In this document: one piece after another, positions 45,712 through 53,861 of the stretch
Numbering within the stretch: the first letter of the stretch is position 1
How the letters are laid out: each line of letters starts with the position of its first letter
Assembly (NCBI GenBank): GCA_902789365.1
Contig: CADANQ010000008.1
Location: 1-53,959, forward strand
Origin: an uncultured Eubacteriales bacterium
Lineage (GTDB): Bacteria; Bacillota; Clostridia; Christensenellales; Aristaeellaceae
Direction: 5' to 3'
DNA length: 53,959 nt
Made by a program: the position numbers and the translations under genes
The notes under the pieces: model-generated
Seen by the model: the letters and a program-made list of their open reading frames with translations, nothing else
Database searches by the model: none
What the model was told of the DNA's origin: nothing

Positions 45712-48261
45712 TTGAGTGATTACCGCCCCAATAATCGCAGATATTCCGAAAGGACATCTGATCAATCCATTAAACCTAATATTCCCGAAGGCAGATATGA
45801 GGACGCGTACCCGGTAGAAGGCTCTTCCGGCGAACCGTCCCGGCATCGCCGCAGCGACCGTTACTCAAACGCCTCCCGCGCCGATCAGCAAACGGCCGGC
45901 CGCCGCGCGAACGACGATTATTACGACGAAACGGAAGATGAAGGCCGTTCCCCTTCGCGCATACCCGGCGGAAAGCTTATTCTTCCCCTTATACTGATCT
46001 TCCTTGCAGTCGTTCTTCTCATCGGCGCCTTGTACGCGTTCAAGGTGAATCCCGTTTATTCCGGTCTGCGCCGGATTTTCGGTCGCGGCGATACTGCGCC
46101 TGTTGAAGCGTCGGTCAGGATCTTCGATTTCAGCTCGGTTTCCGCGGACGGCGTTACAAACGATCCGTTCTCCTTCAGGATGGTCACGGATCTTTCCGCG
46201 GTCAGCGTCCGGATCGTCGACGCGGACAAAAACGTTATTTACTCAACTTCCCGGATCGATTCAAGCGATCAGACATCGATTGTCTGGAACATCAGCGCCG
46301 AATTCCCGACGCCTTTCAACGGAAATGTTTACGCTTCGGCAGGAACGGCTTCCGGCAGCTGGACGGATTCGGATAAATTTGTTTCCGTTTCCGTGACCGA
46401 ACCCACCGCGTCTCCCGTTCCGACCTATACTCCCCTGCCCACCCAGGCCCCGGCGGTAACGGACGGCGCCTACGCCGGAACGGCAAAAATCACGGAATCG
46501 CCCGCCCCCACCGAAAGCCCGACGGAAGCGCCGACCGCCGTTCCCGCGACCGACGCCCCGACTGCCGAAGCGGCTGCCGTTCTTCCTTCCGGCGTGCCTG
46601 CCGCCGCCGTCCCCACCCAGGAGCCCACGCCGGTTCCCACAGACGCCCCGACACCCACTCCCACCCCCGAACCGACGCCCACCCCGTCCGCAACGCCGAT
46701 GCCCGCCTCAGCGGCCGCCGGCCATGCCGCCACGGACCTGAAACTGACTGAACGGGTCTATTCCGGCGCCAAGGTGCAGAATAATTACACCAGGGAAAAA
46801 CCGATCATTGTTCAGGACGCCGACCAGTATTCTTATTTCGTCCCGGGAACCGGCGTTTACACCTTCCGGGGAGATAATTTCCGCAGAAACGGCGCGTTCG
46901 GCACGGCGGACGTAACCGAAGGACGGCTTGAGCCCAGGTGGGAATTTTCGCTGGGTTCTCTGCGCACCGAAGATTCCGGTACGCTCTACGGCGTGGGATG
47001 GAACAATCAGCCTGCCATCATCAAGTGGACCAGGGAAATCCGTAAAATGATGAACCTGACCCAGGCCAGCAAAGAAGAAACGGCAATGCGCGAAGTCATC
47101 TTCAGCGCTCAGGACGGAAAGATTTATTTTATCAATCTGTTGACGGGCGAAGCCTCCAGGGATCCGATCAACATCGGCTACCCGTTGCGCGGAAGCGTTT
47201 CCGTCGACACCACGGGAAGGCCGATGATCTCCTTCGGCCAGGCCATTTCAAGGCTTCCTTCCAAAACCGGCTCCATCGGCTATTATGTCTACAATCTTCT
47301 TGACAGTTCTCAATTGCTCTTCATTAACGGCCGGTCATCCGACAATCAAAAACAGTACTCCTCCAACGGCGCTTTTGATTCCTGCTCCCTGTTTATCTAT
47401 ACCCAGGGACGGGACGCGATGGTCGTGGCAGGTGAAAACGGCCTTCTGTATACAGTCGATCTGAACACTGACTTCAAATACCAGAGGGAAGCGGACACGG
47501 AGACGGTGACCCCCTCCCTTTCGATCAATGCCGGGATTATTTACCAGAGCAGCCTTGCAAAGAACGAAAAGGAAGCCCGCACCACCGTAGAGAGCGCGAT
47601 CGCCATGTACAATACCTATGTCTATGTGGCCGACGGCTACGGTATCATCCGGTGCGTGGACACGGACTTCATGCGCACCGTATGGGCTTTCGACGCCGGC
47701 GACAACACGGACGCCGCGATGGCGCTGGATCTCAACGGAAATGATCTTTCCCTGTATACCGGCAACACGGCTTATCAGCGGATGGCCAAAGGCGCTCCCG
47801 TAACCATTCGCAGGATCAACGCTTTGACCGGCGAACAGGTCTGGAAATACGAAATCTCCTGCGTCAAGGACAACACCAGCGAGACCTCCGGCTGCAAGGC
47901 CAGCCCCGTCATCGGCCAGAACGACCTGAACGGTCTGGTGTTCTTTACCGTCAACAAAGTTACCGAAGGCGGTTCCAGGCTGGTGGCACTCAGCAAGGAA
48001 AACGGTCAGGTTGCCTGGGAGTTTTCCATGGGAGAATCGGTATCCTCCCCCGTCGCCGTATACAACCAGGCGGGGAACGGCTGGATCATCGCCTGCGACG
48101 GGGACGGCAAAATCTACATTCTCGACGGCCTGACCGGGTATCTGAATTCCACCGCGCAGGTGGACGGAGCCATCGAAGCAAGCCCCGCGGTCTACAACGA
48201 TATGCTTGTGATCGGGACATGCTCCAAAAACCCCAAGATGTACTGCTTCACGATCAAATAA
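45712..48261 (+). CDS. Membrane-anchored PQQ-like beta-propeller protein
   Basis: 849 residues, TTG start at 45712 after AAGGAGG. A hydrophilic Arg/Asp-rich cytoplasmic segment (1-82), one membrane helix (about 84-107, LILPLILIFLAVVLLIGAL), an outer beta domain (about 120-230), a long Pro/Thr/Ala linker (about 232-335) and a C-terminal propeller (about 370-849) of PQQ/PknB-C type blades such as LYTVDLNTDFKY, VWAFDAGDNTDAAMALDL, ALTGEQVWKYEIS and GQVAWEFSMGESVSSPVAV. Residues for PQQ cofactor binding are not evident, so it is more likely a scaffold or surface sensor. No partner is identified; glpK follows 54 bases downstream. Confidence 0.86.
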   Translation: MSDYRPNNRRYSERTSDQSIKPNIPEGRYEDAYPVEGSSGEPSRHRRSDRYSNASRADQQTAGRRANDDYYDETEDEGRSPSRIPGGKLILPLILIFLAVVLLIGALYAFKVNPVYSGLRRIFGRGDTAPVEASVRIFDFSSVSADGVTNDPFSFRMVTDLSAVSVRIVDADKNVIYSTSRIDSSDQTSIVWNISAEFPTPFNGNVYASAGTASGSWTDSDKFVSVSVTEPTASPVPTYTPLPTQAPAVTDGAYAGTAKITESPAPTESPTEAPTAVPATDAPTAEAAAVLPSGVPAAAVPTQEPTPVPTDAPTPTPTPEPTPTPSATPMPASAAAGHAATDLKLTERVYSGAKVQNNYTREKPIIVQDADQYSYFVPGTGVYTFRGDNFRRNGAFGTADVTEGRLEPRWEFSLGSLRTEDSGTLYGVGWNNQPAIIKWTREIRKMMNLTQASKEETAMREVIFSAQDGKIYFINLLTGEASRDPINIGYPLRGSVSVDTTGRPMISFGQAISRLPSKTGSIGYYVYNLLDSSQLLFINGRSSDNQKQYSSNGAFDSCSLFIYTQGRDAMVVAGENGLLYTVDLNTDFKYQREADTETVTPSLSINAGIIYQSSLAKNEKEARTTVESAIAMYNTYVYVADGYGIIRCVDTDFMRTVWAFDAGDNTDAAMALDLNGNDLSLYTGNTAYQRMAKGAPVTIRRINALTGEQVWKYEISCVKDNTSETSGCKASPVIGQNDLNGLVFFTVNKVTEGGSRLVALSKENGQVAWEFSMGESVSSPVAVYNQAGNGWIIACDGDGKIYILDGLTGYLNSTAQVDGAIEASPAVYNDMLVIGTCSKNPKMYCFTIK

Positions 48262-48269
48262 TCAGCCCG

Positions 48270-48296
48270 CATACCGGTCCCCCCGGGGCCGGTATG
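48270..48296 (+). terminator. Strong hairpin after the propeller gene, weak terminator
   Basis: CATACCGG (48270-48277) / CCGGTATG (48289-48296) with a further C/G-rich core, followed only by a short TTTT at 48301. It lies directly before the glpK ribosome site, so it may only attenuate. Confidence 0.5.
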
Positions 48297-48315
48297 TGCA
48301 TTTTGGAGGGCATCA

Positions 48316-49836
48316 ATGAACCAAAGGTACCTGATGGCGCTTGATCAGGGGACGACAAGCTCCAGAGCCATTCTTTTCACTTTCGAGGGATACGTAATCT
48401 CTTCCTGCGCTTTCGAGTTCCCGCAGCACTATCCCCGTCCCGGGTGGGTGGAACATGATCCCGCGGATATCCTGCATACCCAGATCGAGGCCATGCGCGC
48501 GTGTGTACGCAAAGCGCAGATCGACCCGAAAGAGATCGCCGGCATAGGCATCACAAATCAGCGTGAAACCACCCTGATCTGGGACCGGAATACCGGCCTG
48601 CCCCTTCATCATGCCATCGTCTGGCAATGCCGTCGAACCGCCGACATTGTCGACCGTCTTATCAGAGACGGCTGCGGGGAGATGATCCGCCGCAAAACCG
48701 GTCTGCTGCCCGACGCTTATTTTTCCGGAACCAAGCTCGCCTGGCTTCTTGATCACCTTTCCCTGCGGGACAGAGCAAAAAACGGTGAGATTTGCTTCGG
48801 CACGGTCGACAGCTTCCTTTGCTGGAACCTGGTCGAAGGGCATCCTCATGTAACCGACGCCACCAACGCCTCCCGCACCATGCTGTATGACATCGAAAAG
48901 CAGGACTGGGACGATGATCTGCTGAAAATGCTGGATATCCCCCAGCAGATGCTTCCCCGGGTCATCGACAGCGTCCATCAGGTGGGATACCTCCATCAGG
49001 ACATCCTCGGCGAGCGGATTCCCGTTTGCTCCATCGCAGGCGACCAGCATGCCGCCCTGTTCGGTCAGGCCTGTTTCGAGGAAGGGATGGTCAAAAACAC
49101 CTATGGCACCGGATGTTTTATGCTGATGAACATCGGCAGCGCTTTCCACCTCTCTTCCTCTAAATTGCTTACGACCACCGCGTGGCGCATCGGCGGTAAA
49201 ACCACTTACGCTTTTGAGGGAAGCGTGTTTATGGGCGGAGCGGCCGTCCAGTGGCTGCGTGACGAAATGAAAATGATCAGCCGGGCGGACGAAACCGAAG
49301 GGCTCGCATTTTCCGTCCACGACACCGGAGGCGTCTATCTGGTGCCCGCTTTCGCGGGGCTCGGCGCTCCTTATTGGGATATGTATGCACGCGGAACCCT
49401 GGTCGGAGTGACGCGGGGCACCGGAAAAGCGCATATCGCCCGCGCGGTGCTGGAATCCATCGCCTGCCAAAGCGCGGACCTCTTCAACGTTATGAAAAAC
49501 GACTGCAGCGCCATGACGCCCATCCTGCGGGTCGACGGCGGAGCGAGCGCCAACCGATTCCTGATGCAGTTCCAGGCGGACATCCTGAACACCGTCGTCC
49601 AGCGGCCGGCCGTCGCGGAGACCACGGCGCTTGGGGCCGCGCTGATGTGCGGCCTTGCCCTGGGGATTTACCCGTCGGTCAAGGCCACGGCCAGGGGGTG
49701 GCACAGCGCCGATACCTACACCCCGGAGATGACGGAAAAAGAAAGAAACAAATGCCTGAAGGGCTGGAAGCGGGCTGTCGATACGGCCCTGTTCTGGTCT
49801 TCTCTGCAGGATAAAACGGAGGATATCGAAGAATGA
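48316..49836 (+). CDS. glpK: Glycerol kinase
   Basis: 506 residues, normal length. FGGY-family motifs: YLMALDQGTTSSRAILF, GITNQRETTLIWDR, VWQCRRTADIV, AGDQHAALFGQACF, NTYGTGCFMLMN and the FGGY signature region VPAFAGLGAPYWDM and RVDGGASANRFLMQFQADIL. It phosphorylates glycerol to sn-glycerol-3-phosphate. TGGAGGG precedes ATG 48316. No glpF or glpO/glpD neighbour is seen; the next gene is translationally coupled (ATGA overlap). Confidence 0.98.
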   Translation: MNQRYLMALDQGTTSSRAILFTFEGYVISSCAFEFPQHYPRPGWVEHDPADILHTQIEAMRACVRKAQIDPKEIAGIGITNQRETTLIWDRNTGLPLHHAIVWQCRRTADIVDRLIRDGCGEMIRRKTGLLPDAYFSGTKLAWLLDHLSLRDRAKNGEICFGTVDSFLCWNLVEGHPHVTDATNASRTMLYDIEKQDWDDDLLKMLDIPQQMLPRVIDSVHQVGYLHQDILGERIPVCSIAGDQHAALFGQACFEEGMVKNTYGTGCFMLMNIGSAFHLSSSKLLTTTAWRIGGKTTYAFEGSVFMGGAAVQWLRDEMKMISRADETEGLAFSVHDTGGVYLVPAFAGLGAPYWDMYARGTLVGVTRGTGKAHIARAVLESIACQSADLFNVMKNDCSAMTPILRVDGGASANRFLMQFQADILNTVVQRPAVAETTALGAALMCGLALGIYPSVKATARGWHSADTYTPEMTEKERNKCLKGWKRAVDTALFWSSLQDKTEDIEE

Positions 49837-50573
49837 AGAAAACAGCCGTCCTGTTGATTGCCGCCGCGCTATTGATTTTCTCCGCCGTACCGATCACCGC
49901 GGAAGATGCGCCGACCGGATCCGTTTCCGGAAAGGACATGTTCATCGACCGCATCATCGGCGAGGCGGAAAGCCTGTATAACAAGGCGAACGGCCGCCGC
50001 CAGCGGGCTCAGTACGCCGGGGATATCTATGTGTGCAAGAACTTTACCACGTATGTTTTCCGGGTCAGCCGTGACGATTTCCGCATGGCGGAATTCCCGG
50101 ACACACAGCTTGTGATCCCGGATAACCAGACAAAAAACGACTGCAGACCCTACGCCTACGGCGTTGAATGGAAGGCCATTTCCGCCGCGGACGGCAATCC
50201 CTTTTACGCTGCCGCCTCTTTCAGATACGATTCCTCCCTGACCAGGGAAGAAAACCGCCAGAAAGCCCGGGAATTCATGATGCAGGTACGGCGCGGGGAT
50301 TATTTTCAAATGAGCGCCAATTATTATTACGGGGTCGGAGCCCACAGCCTGATCTTTATCGCGGACTACGATCCCGAAACCGATTCCGTCCGTTGGACCG
50401 ATTCCAATATGAAGGGCGACAAGGTTAACGGAATCCGATACGGCTACGTGCAGTTCGACGCCGTAAAGGATATCAACTGGTTCGTGGACGCTTTCTGCCA
50501 GAAGACCCGCGGAGCCACGCTGTACCGTTTAAGGGACGACATCGTATATATCGGCGCGGAGACCGGAGAATGA
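49833..50573 (+). CDS. Secreted protein with putative Cys-His-Asp catalytic set
   Basis: 246 residues overlapping glpK by four bases. Signal peptide (about 1-23, ending PITA). The mature part shows YVCKNFTTYVFR (Cys68), GVGAHSLIFIADYD (His171) and VRWTDSN (Asp190, Asn192), spaced as Cys, His and Asp/Asn in CHAP/NlpC/P60-like papain-fold amidases and peptidases, where a Cys-containing helix is followed by a GHSxI-like strand and a DSN-type turn. This is an inference from pattern; I do not recognise a named family. A wall peptide hydrolase is possible. The overlap with glpK suggests cotranslation rather than related function. Confidence 0.78.
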   Translation: MKKTAVLLIAAALLIFSAVPITAEDAPTGSVSGKDMFIDRIIGEAESLYNKANGRRQRAQYAGDIYVCKNFTTYVFRVSRDDFRMAEFPDTQLVIPDNQTKNDCRPYAYGVEWKAISAADGNPFYAAASFRYDSSLTREENRQKAREFMMQVRRGDYFQMSANYYYGVGAHSLIFIADYDPETDSVRWTDSNMKGDKVNGIRYGYVQFDAVKDINWFVDAFCQKTRGATLYRLRDDIVYIGAETGE

Positions 50574-50600
50574 CATGGGGAACCCTTTTCTACGCTGCGG

Positions 50601-50635
50601 AAAAACAGCCGGCGAGGCATATGTCCCGCCGGCTG
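50601..50635. terminator. Bidirectional terminator between convergent genes
   Basis: CAGCCGGCG (50606-50614) / CGCCGGCTG (50627-50635), a perfect 9-bp stem. Five As precede it, giving TTTTT on the minus strand; a T-rich stretch follows on the plus strand. It serves the glpK operon and the oxoamine synthase gene. Confidence 0.82.
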
Positions 50636-50671
50636 CTTCTCTTTATTTGTTAAGGTCCCGGGCGAATGCCG

Positions 50672-51922
50672 TTATTCCCTGCCCGGAAGGGTAATTCCGA
50701 ATTCTTTGGCCGTATCCACCAGGAGGTCCAGCGCCCTGACAATCTCTTCCTTGTTGTGCTCGCTGGTAATGCAGTACCTCAGGCGCGCCTGTCCCTGGGG
50801 AACCGCCGGGAACACCGCGGGAGGAACAAAGACTCCCCTGTGGCGCATGGTGCTGCTGAGAAGATACGCCGCGTCGTCGTCCTTCACCAGCACCGGGAAA
50901 ACCGCCGTCTCGCCGGCAAGGCAGATGTTCAGGCCGCGCTTTTCCGCTTCCTCACGGAACACCCTGATATTGTCATGCAGCCTCTTCATAATGGCGGGAT
51001 CGGACTGCAGGGCTTTCAGCGAAGCCATCGCTGCGGCCGCCAGGGCCGGAGAAATGCCGACGGAAAACACAAATCCGGGCAACATATAGCGCATATATTC
51101 GATGATGCACTTTTTTCCCGCAAGATAACCGCCGCAAGCGCCCAGGCCTTTGGAAAGCGTGCCCATCTTGATATCGATATCATCCGGCGCAAGGCCGAAA
51201 TATTCGTCGACTCCGCCGCCGTGCTCGCCCAGGACGCAGGAGGAATGCGCCTCGTCCACCATCAGGAAGCAGCCGTATTTCTTTTTCAGCTCCACAAACT
51301 CCGGCACCCTGGCAATATCGCCGTCCATGCTGTAAGCGCCTTCAATGACAATCAGGACCTTGGCGAACTTTTGACGCCTTCTGCTCAGAATCTCGTCCAG
51401 CTTTTCAGGGTCGTTATGGGGAAACGGACGGCAGACAGCGGAGGATATCCTGCAGCCCTCCCAGACGCTGTTATGCGCCAGGCTGTCGTAAAGAATCAGG
51501 TCACCTTTGCCGCAGAAATTGCCGACAAACGTGACGTTTGTCGCGTGTCCGCTGACAAGAACCAGGCAATCCTCTGTATGCTTCCACCGGGCGATCTCTT
51601 TTTCCAGTTCAAGATACAGGGTTTTCTCCCCTGCGATGAGCCGGCTTCCGCTGGCGCTGGTCCCGTAGAGATCAATCGCGGCTTTGGCAGCCTCGGAAAC
51701 TTCCTTTCGTCCGGACATTCCCACATAATTGTAGGAAGCAAAATTCAGGACCTTTTGGCCTTCCATCAGGGAAACGTCGGTCAGTGTGGAGTCGTGACGT
51801 ATAAAATATGGATTGTCCCCATGGACAGTTTCCATCATTTCCTTCTGTCTGGCTTCAAAATGCAGATATTCGGGAGAATCTTCAAAACGAGTGATCATGG
51901 TTACCTGTTCGTTTTCTTCCAA
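50672..51922 (-). CDS. Alpha-oxoamine synthase family PLP enzyme
   Basis: 416 residues from TTG 51922, chosen because AAGGAGGGG lies five bases upstream; the open frame continues far upstream but without conserved sequence. Family motifs: FASYNYVGMSGRKEV, GTSASGSRLIAGE, DSLAHNSVWEG, IVIEGAYSMDGDIA, VDEAHSSCVLGEHGGG and the PLP lysine in KMGTLSKGLGACGGYLAG. Members join an acyl-CoA/ACP to an amino acid (8-amino-7-oxononanoate synthase, 2-amino-3-ketobutyrate CoA ligase, serine palmitoyltransferase). No biotin, threonine or sphingolipid genes are near, so the substrate is open. A large structured RNA with a terminator lies in its leader. Confidence 0.88.
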   Translation of the reverse strand: MEENEQVTMITRFEDSPEYLHFEARQKEMMETVHGDNPYFIRHDSTLTDVSLMEGQKVLNFASYNYVGMSGRKEVSEAAKAAIDLYGTSASGSRLIAGEKTLYLELEKEIARWKHTEDCLVLVSGHATNVTFVGNFCGKGDLILYDSLAHNSVWEGCRISSAVCRPFPHNDPEKLDEILSRRRQKFAKVLIVIEGAYSMDGDIARVPEFVELKKKYGCFLMVDEAHSSCVLGEHGGGVDEYFGLAPDDIDIKMGTLSKGLGACGGYLAGKKCIIEYMRYMLPGFVFSVGISPALAAAAMASLKALQSDPAIMKRLHDNIRVFREEAEKRGLNICLAGETAVFPVLVKDDDAAYLLSSTMRHRGVFVPPAVFPAVPQGQARLRYCITSEHNKEEIVRALDLLVDTAKEFGITLPGRE

Positions 51923-52013
51923 AGCACACCCCTCCTTGCAATCAAATCTATAACAGAATAACACATCTGTATAATTAACGCAACATATTATTTGCTCAAA
52001 AGGCAGAAGAAAA

Positions 52014-52051
52014 GCAAAAATAAAGAGTCCGGAACCCGAATGATTCCGGAC
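52014..52051 (-). terminator. Terminator at the end of the structured leader RNA
   Basis: Minus strand GTCCGGAA (52051-52044) / TTCCGGAC (52034-52027), 9-base loop, then CTCTTTATTTTTG. It sits about 90-100 bases before the oxoamine synthase start and shares three bases with the closing helix of the RNA. Confidence 0.82.
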
Positions 52052-52214
52052 CCTATCCGTCTGTATGGGTAAGATGGCTTGAAGCCCCTGCCCCATTTCA
52101 GCCCGGCCGGAGCACGCTGCCTGCCCGTTTGGCAGGAAAACAAACCGGGCCAGCCGGGCGCTTAACCCGCTGTCCTGTACAGGCAGCGGGAATCCGTCAC
52201 ACCTCTCATAGGTC
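52049..52214 (-). ncRNA. Structured RNA of unassigned class (riboswitch or independent ncRNA candidate)
   Basis: About 166 bases, much richer in GC than the flanks. Minus-strand helices: closing P1 GACCTAT (52214-52208) with ATAGGGTC (52056-52049, one bulge); P2 CCCGCTG/CAGCGGG around a CCTGTACAGG core (52190-52166); P3 GCCCGGC/GCCGGGC (52159-52153 with 52107-52101) enclosing P4 GCCCGGTTTG/CAAACGGGC (52150-52123); P5 ATGGG...CCCAT with an inner GGCTT/AAGCC hairpin (52096-52065). GACGGAT occurs twice, next to each side of P1. No known class could be assigned by eye; T-box, FMN, cobalamin, TPP and SAM-I signatures are absent. Its 5' end overlaps the end of the upstream gene. Confidence 0.66.
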
Positions 52215-52871
52215 ACTGCTCTTTTGTTGTATTTCATTCAGGATCGTCTCTGTCTTCTCCGCGTCAAGCAATTCATAAATCACATAATGCTCTTCGCGAT
52301 TAATGATGTTTCTCTTCGCGTTGTTCATAACAAATTTAAAATGAGAAATAAGGATCGATGAACCGTCTGATTGCATTATCAGCCATTGCGAATATTCCGC
52401 GTCCGAATATACAGAATTTCCAAACGCGGTTTCTTCGGTATGATTCACCTGAACCGAATGTATTTTGTTGAAAAAACCTTTTCCGACCGACCAGCCGTAA
52501 CACTCACCGCTGATCTCCGTGAAATCCGGTTCTCCATATTTTTTTATCAGGCCGGTGTTAATCGTATCATAACCGGCAATATAATCAAATGAGTACCACA
52601 GTTCGTCCAGCAATTTAGCCTCATTGTCAAAATAGTACGTCAGATGGGCAAATTCCTGACCGGCGATTTTGCCTTTCCATTCAAGACGGGCAACGCCGCC
52701 GTCCGGTTCATCGACGGTAACGCCTGCCCGCAATTCTGTTTCTTTCACTTCATCCATCGTCATGCCGAACGTCGTACCGTTATGAAGCGTAAATACTTCT
52801 TCACCCGAAGCGGCAGCAAAAGACATGATCAACGCAAAAGCAGCCAGAATCCCGCAGAATCTTTTCATCAT
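52206..52871 (-). CDS. Hypothetical secreted protein
   Basis: 221 residues from ATG 52871 (AGAAGG upstream). Signal peptide (about 1-23, ending AAASG). The mature part begins TFGMTMDEVKETE, a short motif seen in exported proteins that sense or bind through repeated DUF-like units, and carries IKKYGEPDF in the middle. Composition is richer in AT than the window average. The neighbouring gene at 52948-53709 has the same motif order (TDMTSKEIDYIL, then VMKYGEPNW), suggesting distant relationship. Function unknown. Confidence 0.8.
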   Translation of the reverse strand: MMKRFCGILAAFALIMSFAAASGEEVFTLHNGTTFGMTMDEVKETELRAGVTVDEPDGGVARLEWKGKIAGQEFAHLTYYFDNEAKLLDELWYSFDYIAGYDTINTGLIKKYGEPDFTEISGECYGWSVGKGFFNKIHSVQVNHTEETAFGNSVYSDAEYSQWLIMQSDGSSILISHFKFVMNNAKRNIINREEHYVIYELLDAEKTETILNEIQQKSSDL

Positions 52872-52947
52872 ACCATGTACCTTCTTTCATACAGTAATTA
52901 TCCGGCCGCCGTATTTTTACCGGATCTTTAAAAGCGATCCCGCTCCG

Positions 52948-53709
52948 TCACAGATCATCGGATGAATTAAAAAATCGATAGCGCACGCAAAACTTTCCCT
53001 CATCATGATAGAACATTTCCAACCATACTCCGTCTTCTATCCACACTTCTCCATGAACTTGCCATTCTGACGGCTTGTTAACTTTTCTTCTCCAGTTTGG
53101 TTCTCCGTATTTCATGACAAGTTCATTCTTAATGCTTAGGTATTTCGAACTTGGATGTTCCTGATCACCATTGCCGTCAACGTAAACATATTCAAGGAAT
53201 TGAGATTTCATACTCTCGTAGTCAATTAGTTTTACCTGTGCAAGATATCCGCAAAACATTATATCTTTATATGTCCTGATATATGCAATTAAGGGTAAAT
53301 TCAGCCCATATTGATCAGGATACTGGATATATGCCCGCGTTGGTCCGCTGATTAATACATATCCATTTTCTTTCAAAATATAATCGATTTCTTTCGATGT
53401 CATATCAGTCTTAATCTCATAAGGCAACGAAAGTCGTCTTTTTGAATGAGCTGCAAAAAATGTGATAACGACAACTGCCAGTAATGTGATGGAAACGATC
53501 AAAACAACCGGTTTGACTCGTATCCTTGTTCTTTCTTTATGGCCTGGTTTTACTTCAGTCTCTGGTTTCAAAGAAGCAGCCATCTGTTCATTACCGTTGA
53601 TCGCTTCTTTATCATCATTGTCATTTCGGGCCAAATCCTCCCCGCAATATGCGCATGTATTCCGATTATCAATATTCGGCTTTCCGCAGTAAGGGCAAAT
53701 GTCTTTCAC
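52948..53709 (-). CDS. Zinc-ribbon single-pass membrane protein
   Basis: 253 residues from GTG 53709, preferred because AAGGAGG is placed eight bases before it; an in-frame ATG at 53739 would place that ribosome site inside the coding region. N-terminal zinc ribbon CPYCGKPN and CAYCGEDL (first 25 residues), a charged linker, a membrane helix (about 79-99, VVLIVSITLLAVVVITFF) and an outer domain with TDMTSKEIDYIL and VMKYGEPNW. GC content is clearly lower than in the rest of the window, pointing to recent gain. Function not recognised. Confidence 0.8.
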   Translation of the reverse strand: MKDICPYCGKPNIDNRNTCAYCGEDLARNDNDDKEAINGNEQMAASLKPETEVKPGHKERTRIRVKPVVLIVSITLLAVVVITFFAAHSKRRLSLPYEIKTDMTSKEIDYILKENGYVLISGPTRAYIQYPDQYGLNLPLIAYIRTYKDIMFCGYLAQVKLIDYESMKSQFLEYVYVDGNGDQEHPSSKYLSIKNELVMKYGEPNWRRKVNKPSEWQVHGEVWIEDGVWLEMFYHDEGKFCVRYRFFNSSDDL

Positions 53710-53861
53710 TATAACGGCCTCCTTATCCTGTCTCTCCAAATCATTTCGTGATTTTCCTCCTTTGTCATTATTTTAGATCTGTGCTTGTCTATTATACTGT
53801 CATTTTACTCAAAATATCCAGCATGTTCAATATTTTTTATTTTCCTGTATCAAGTAAAACA

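Noticed and set aside
52049-52214. T-box or FMN riboswitch for the structured RNA
   Set aside because: No AGGGTGG-type T-box sequence and no full RFN core; GGGGCAGGGG is a chance resemblance to one RFN strand.
51923-52237. Upstream extension of the oxoamine synthase by about 105 residues
   Set aside because: The extra residues are not conserved in type, cross the structured RNA and terminator, and overlap the upstream gene; a strong ribosome site marks TTG 51922.
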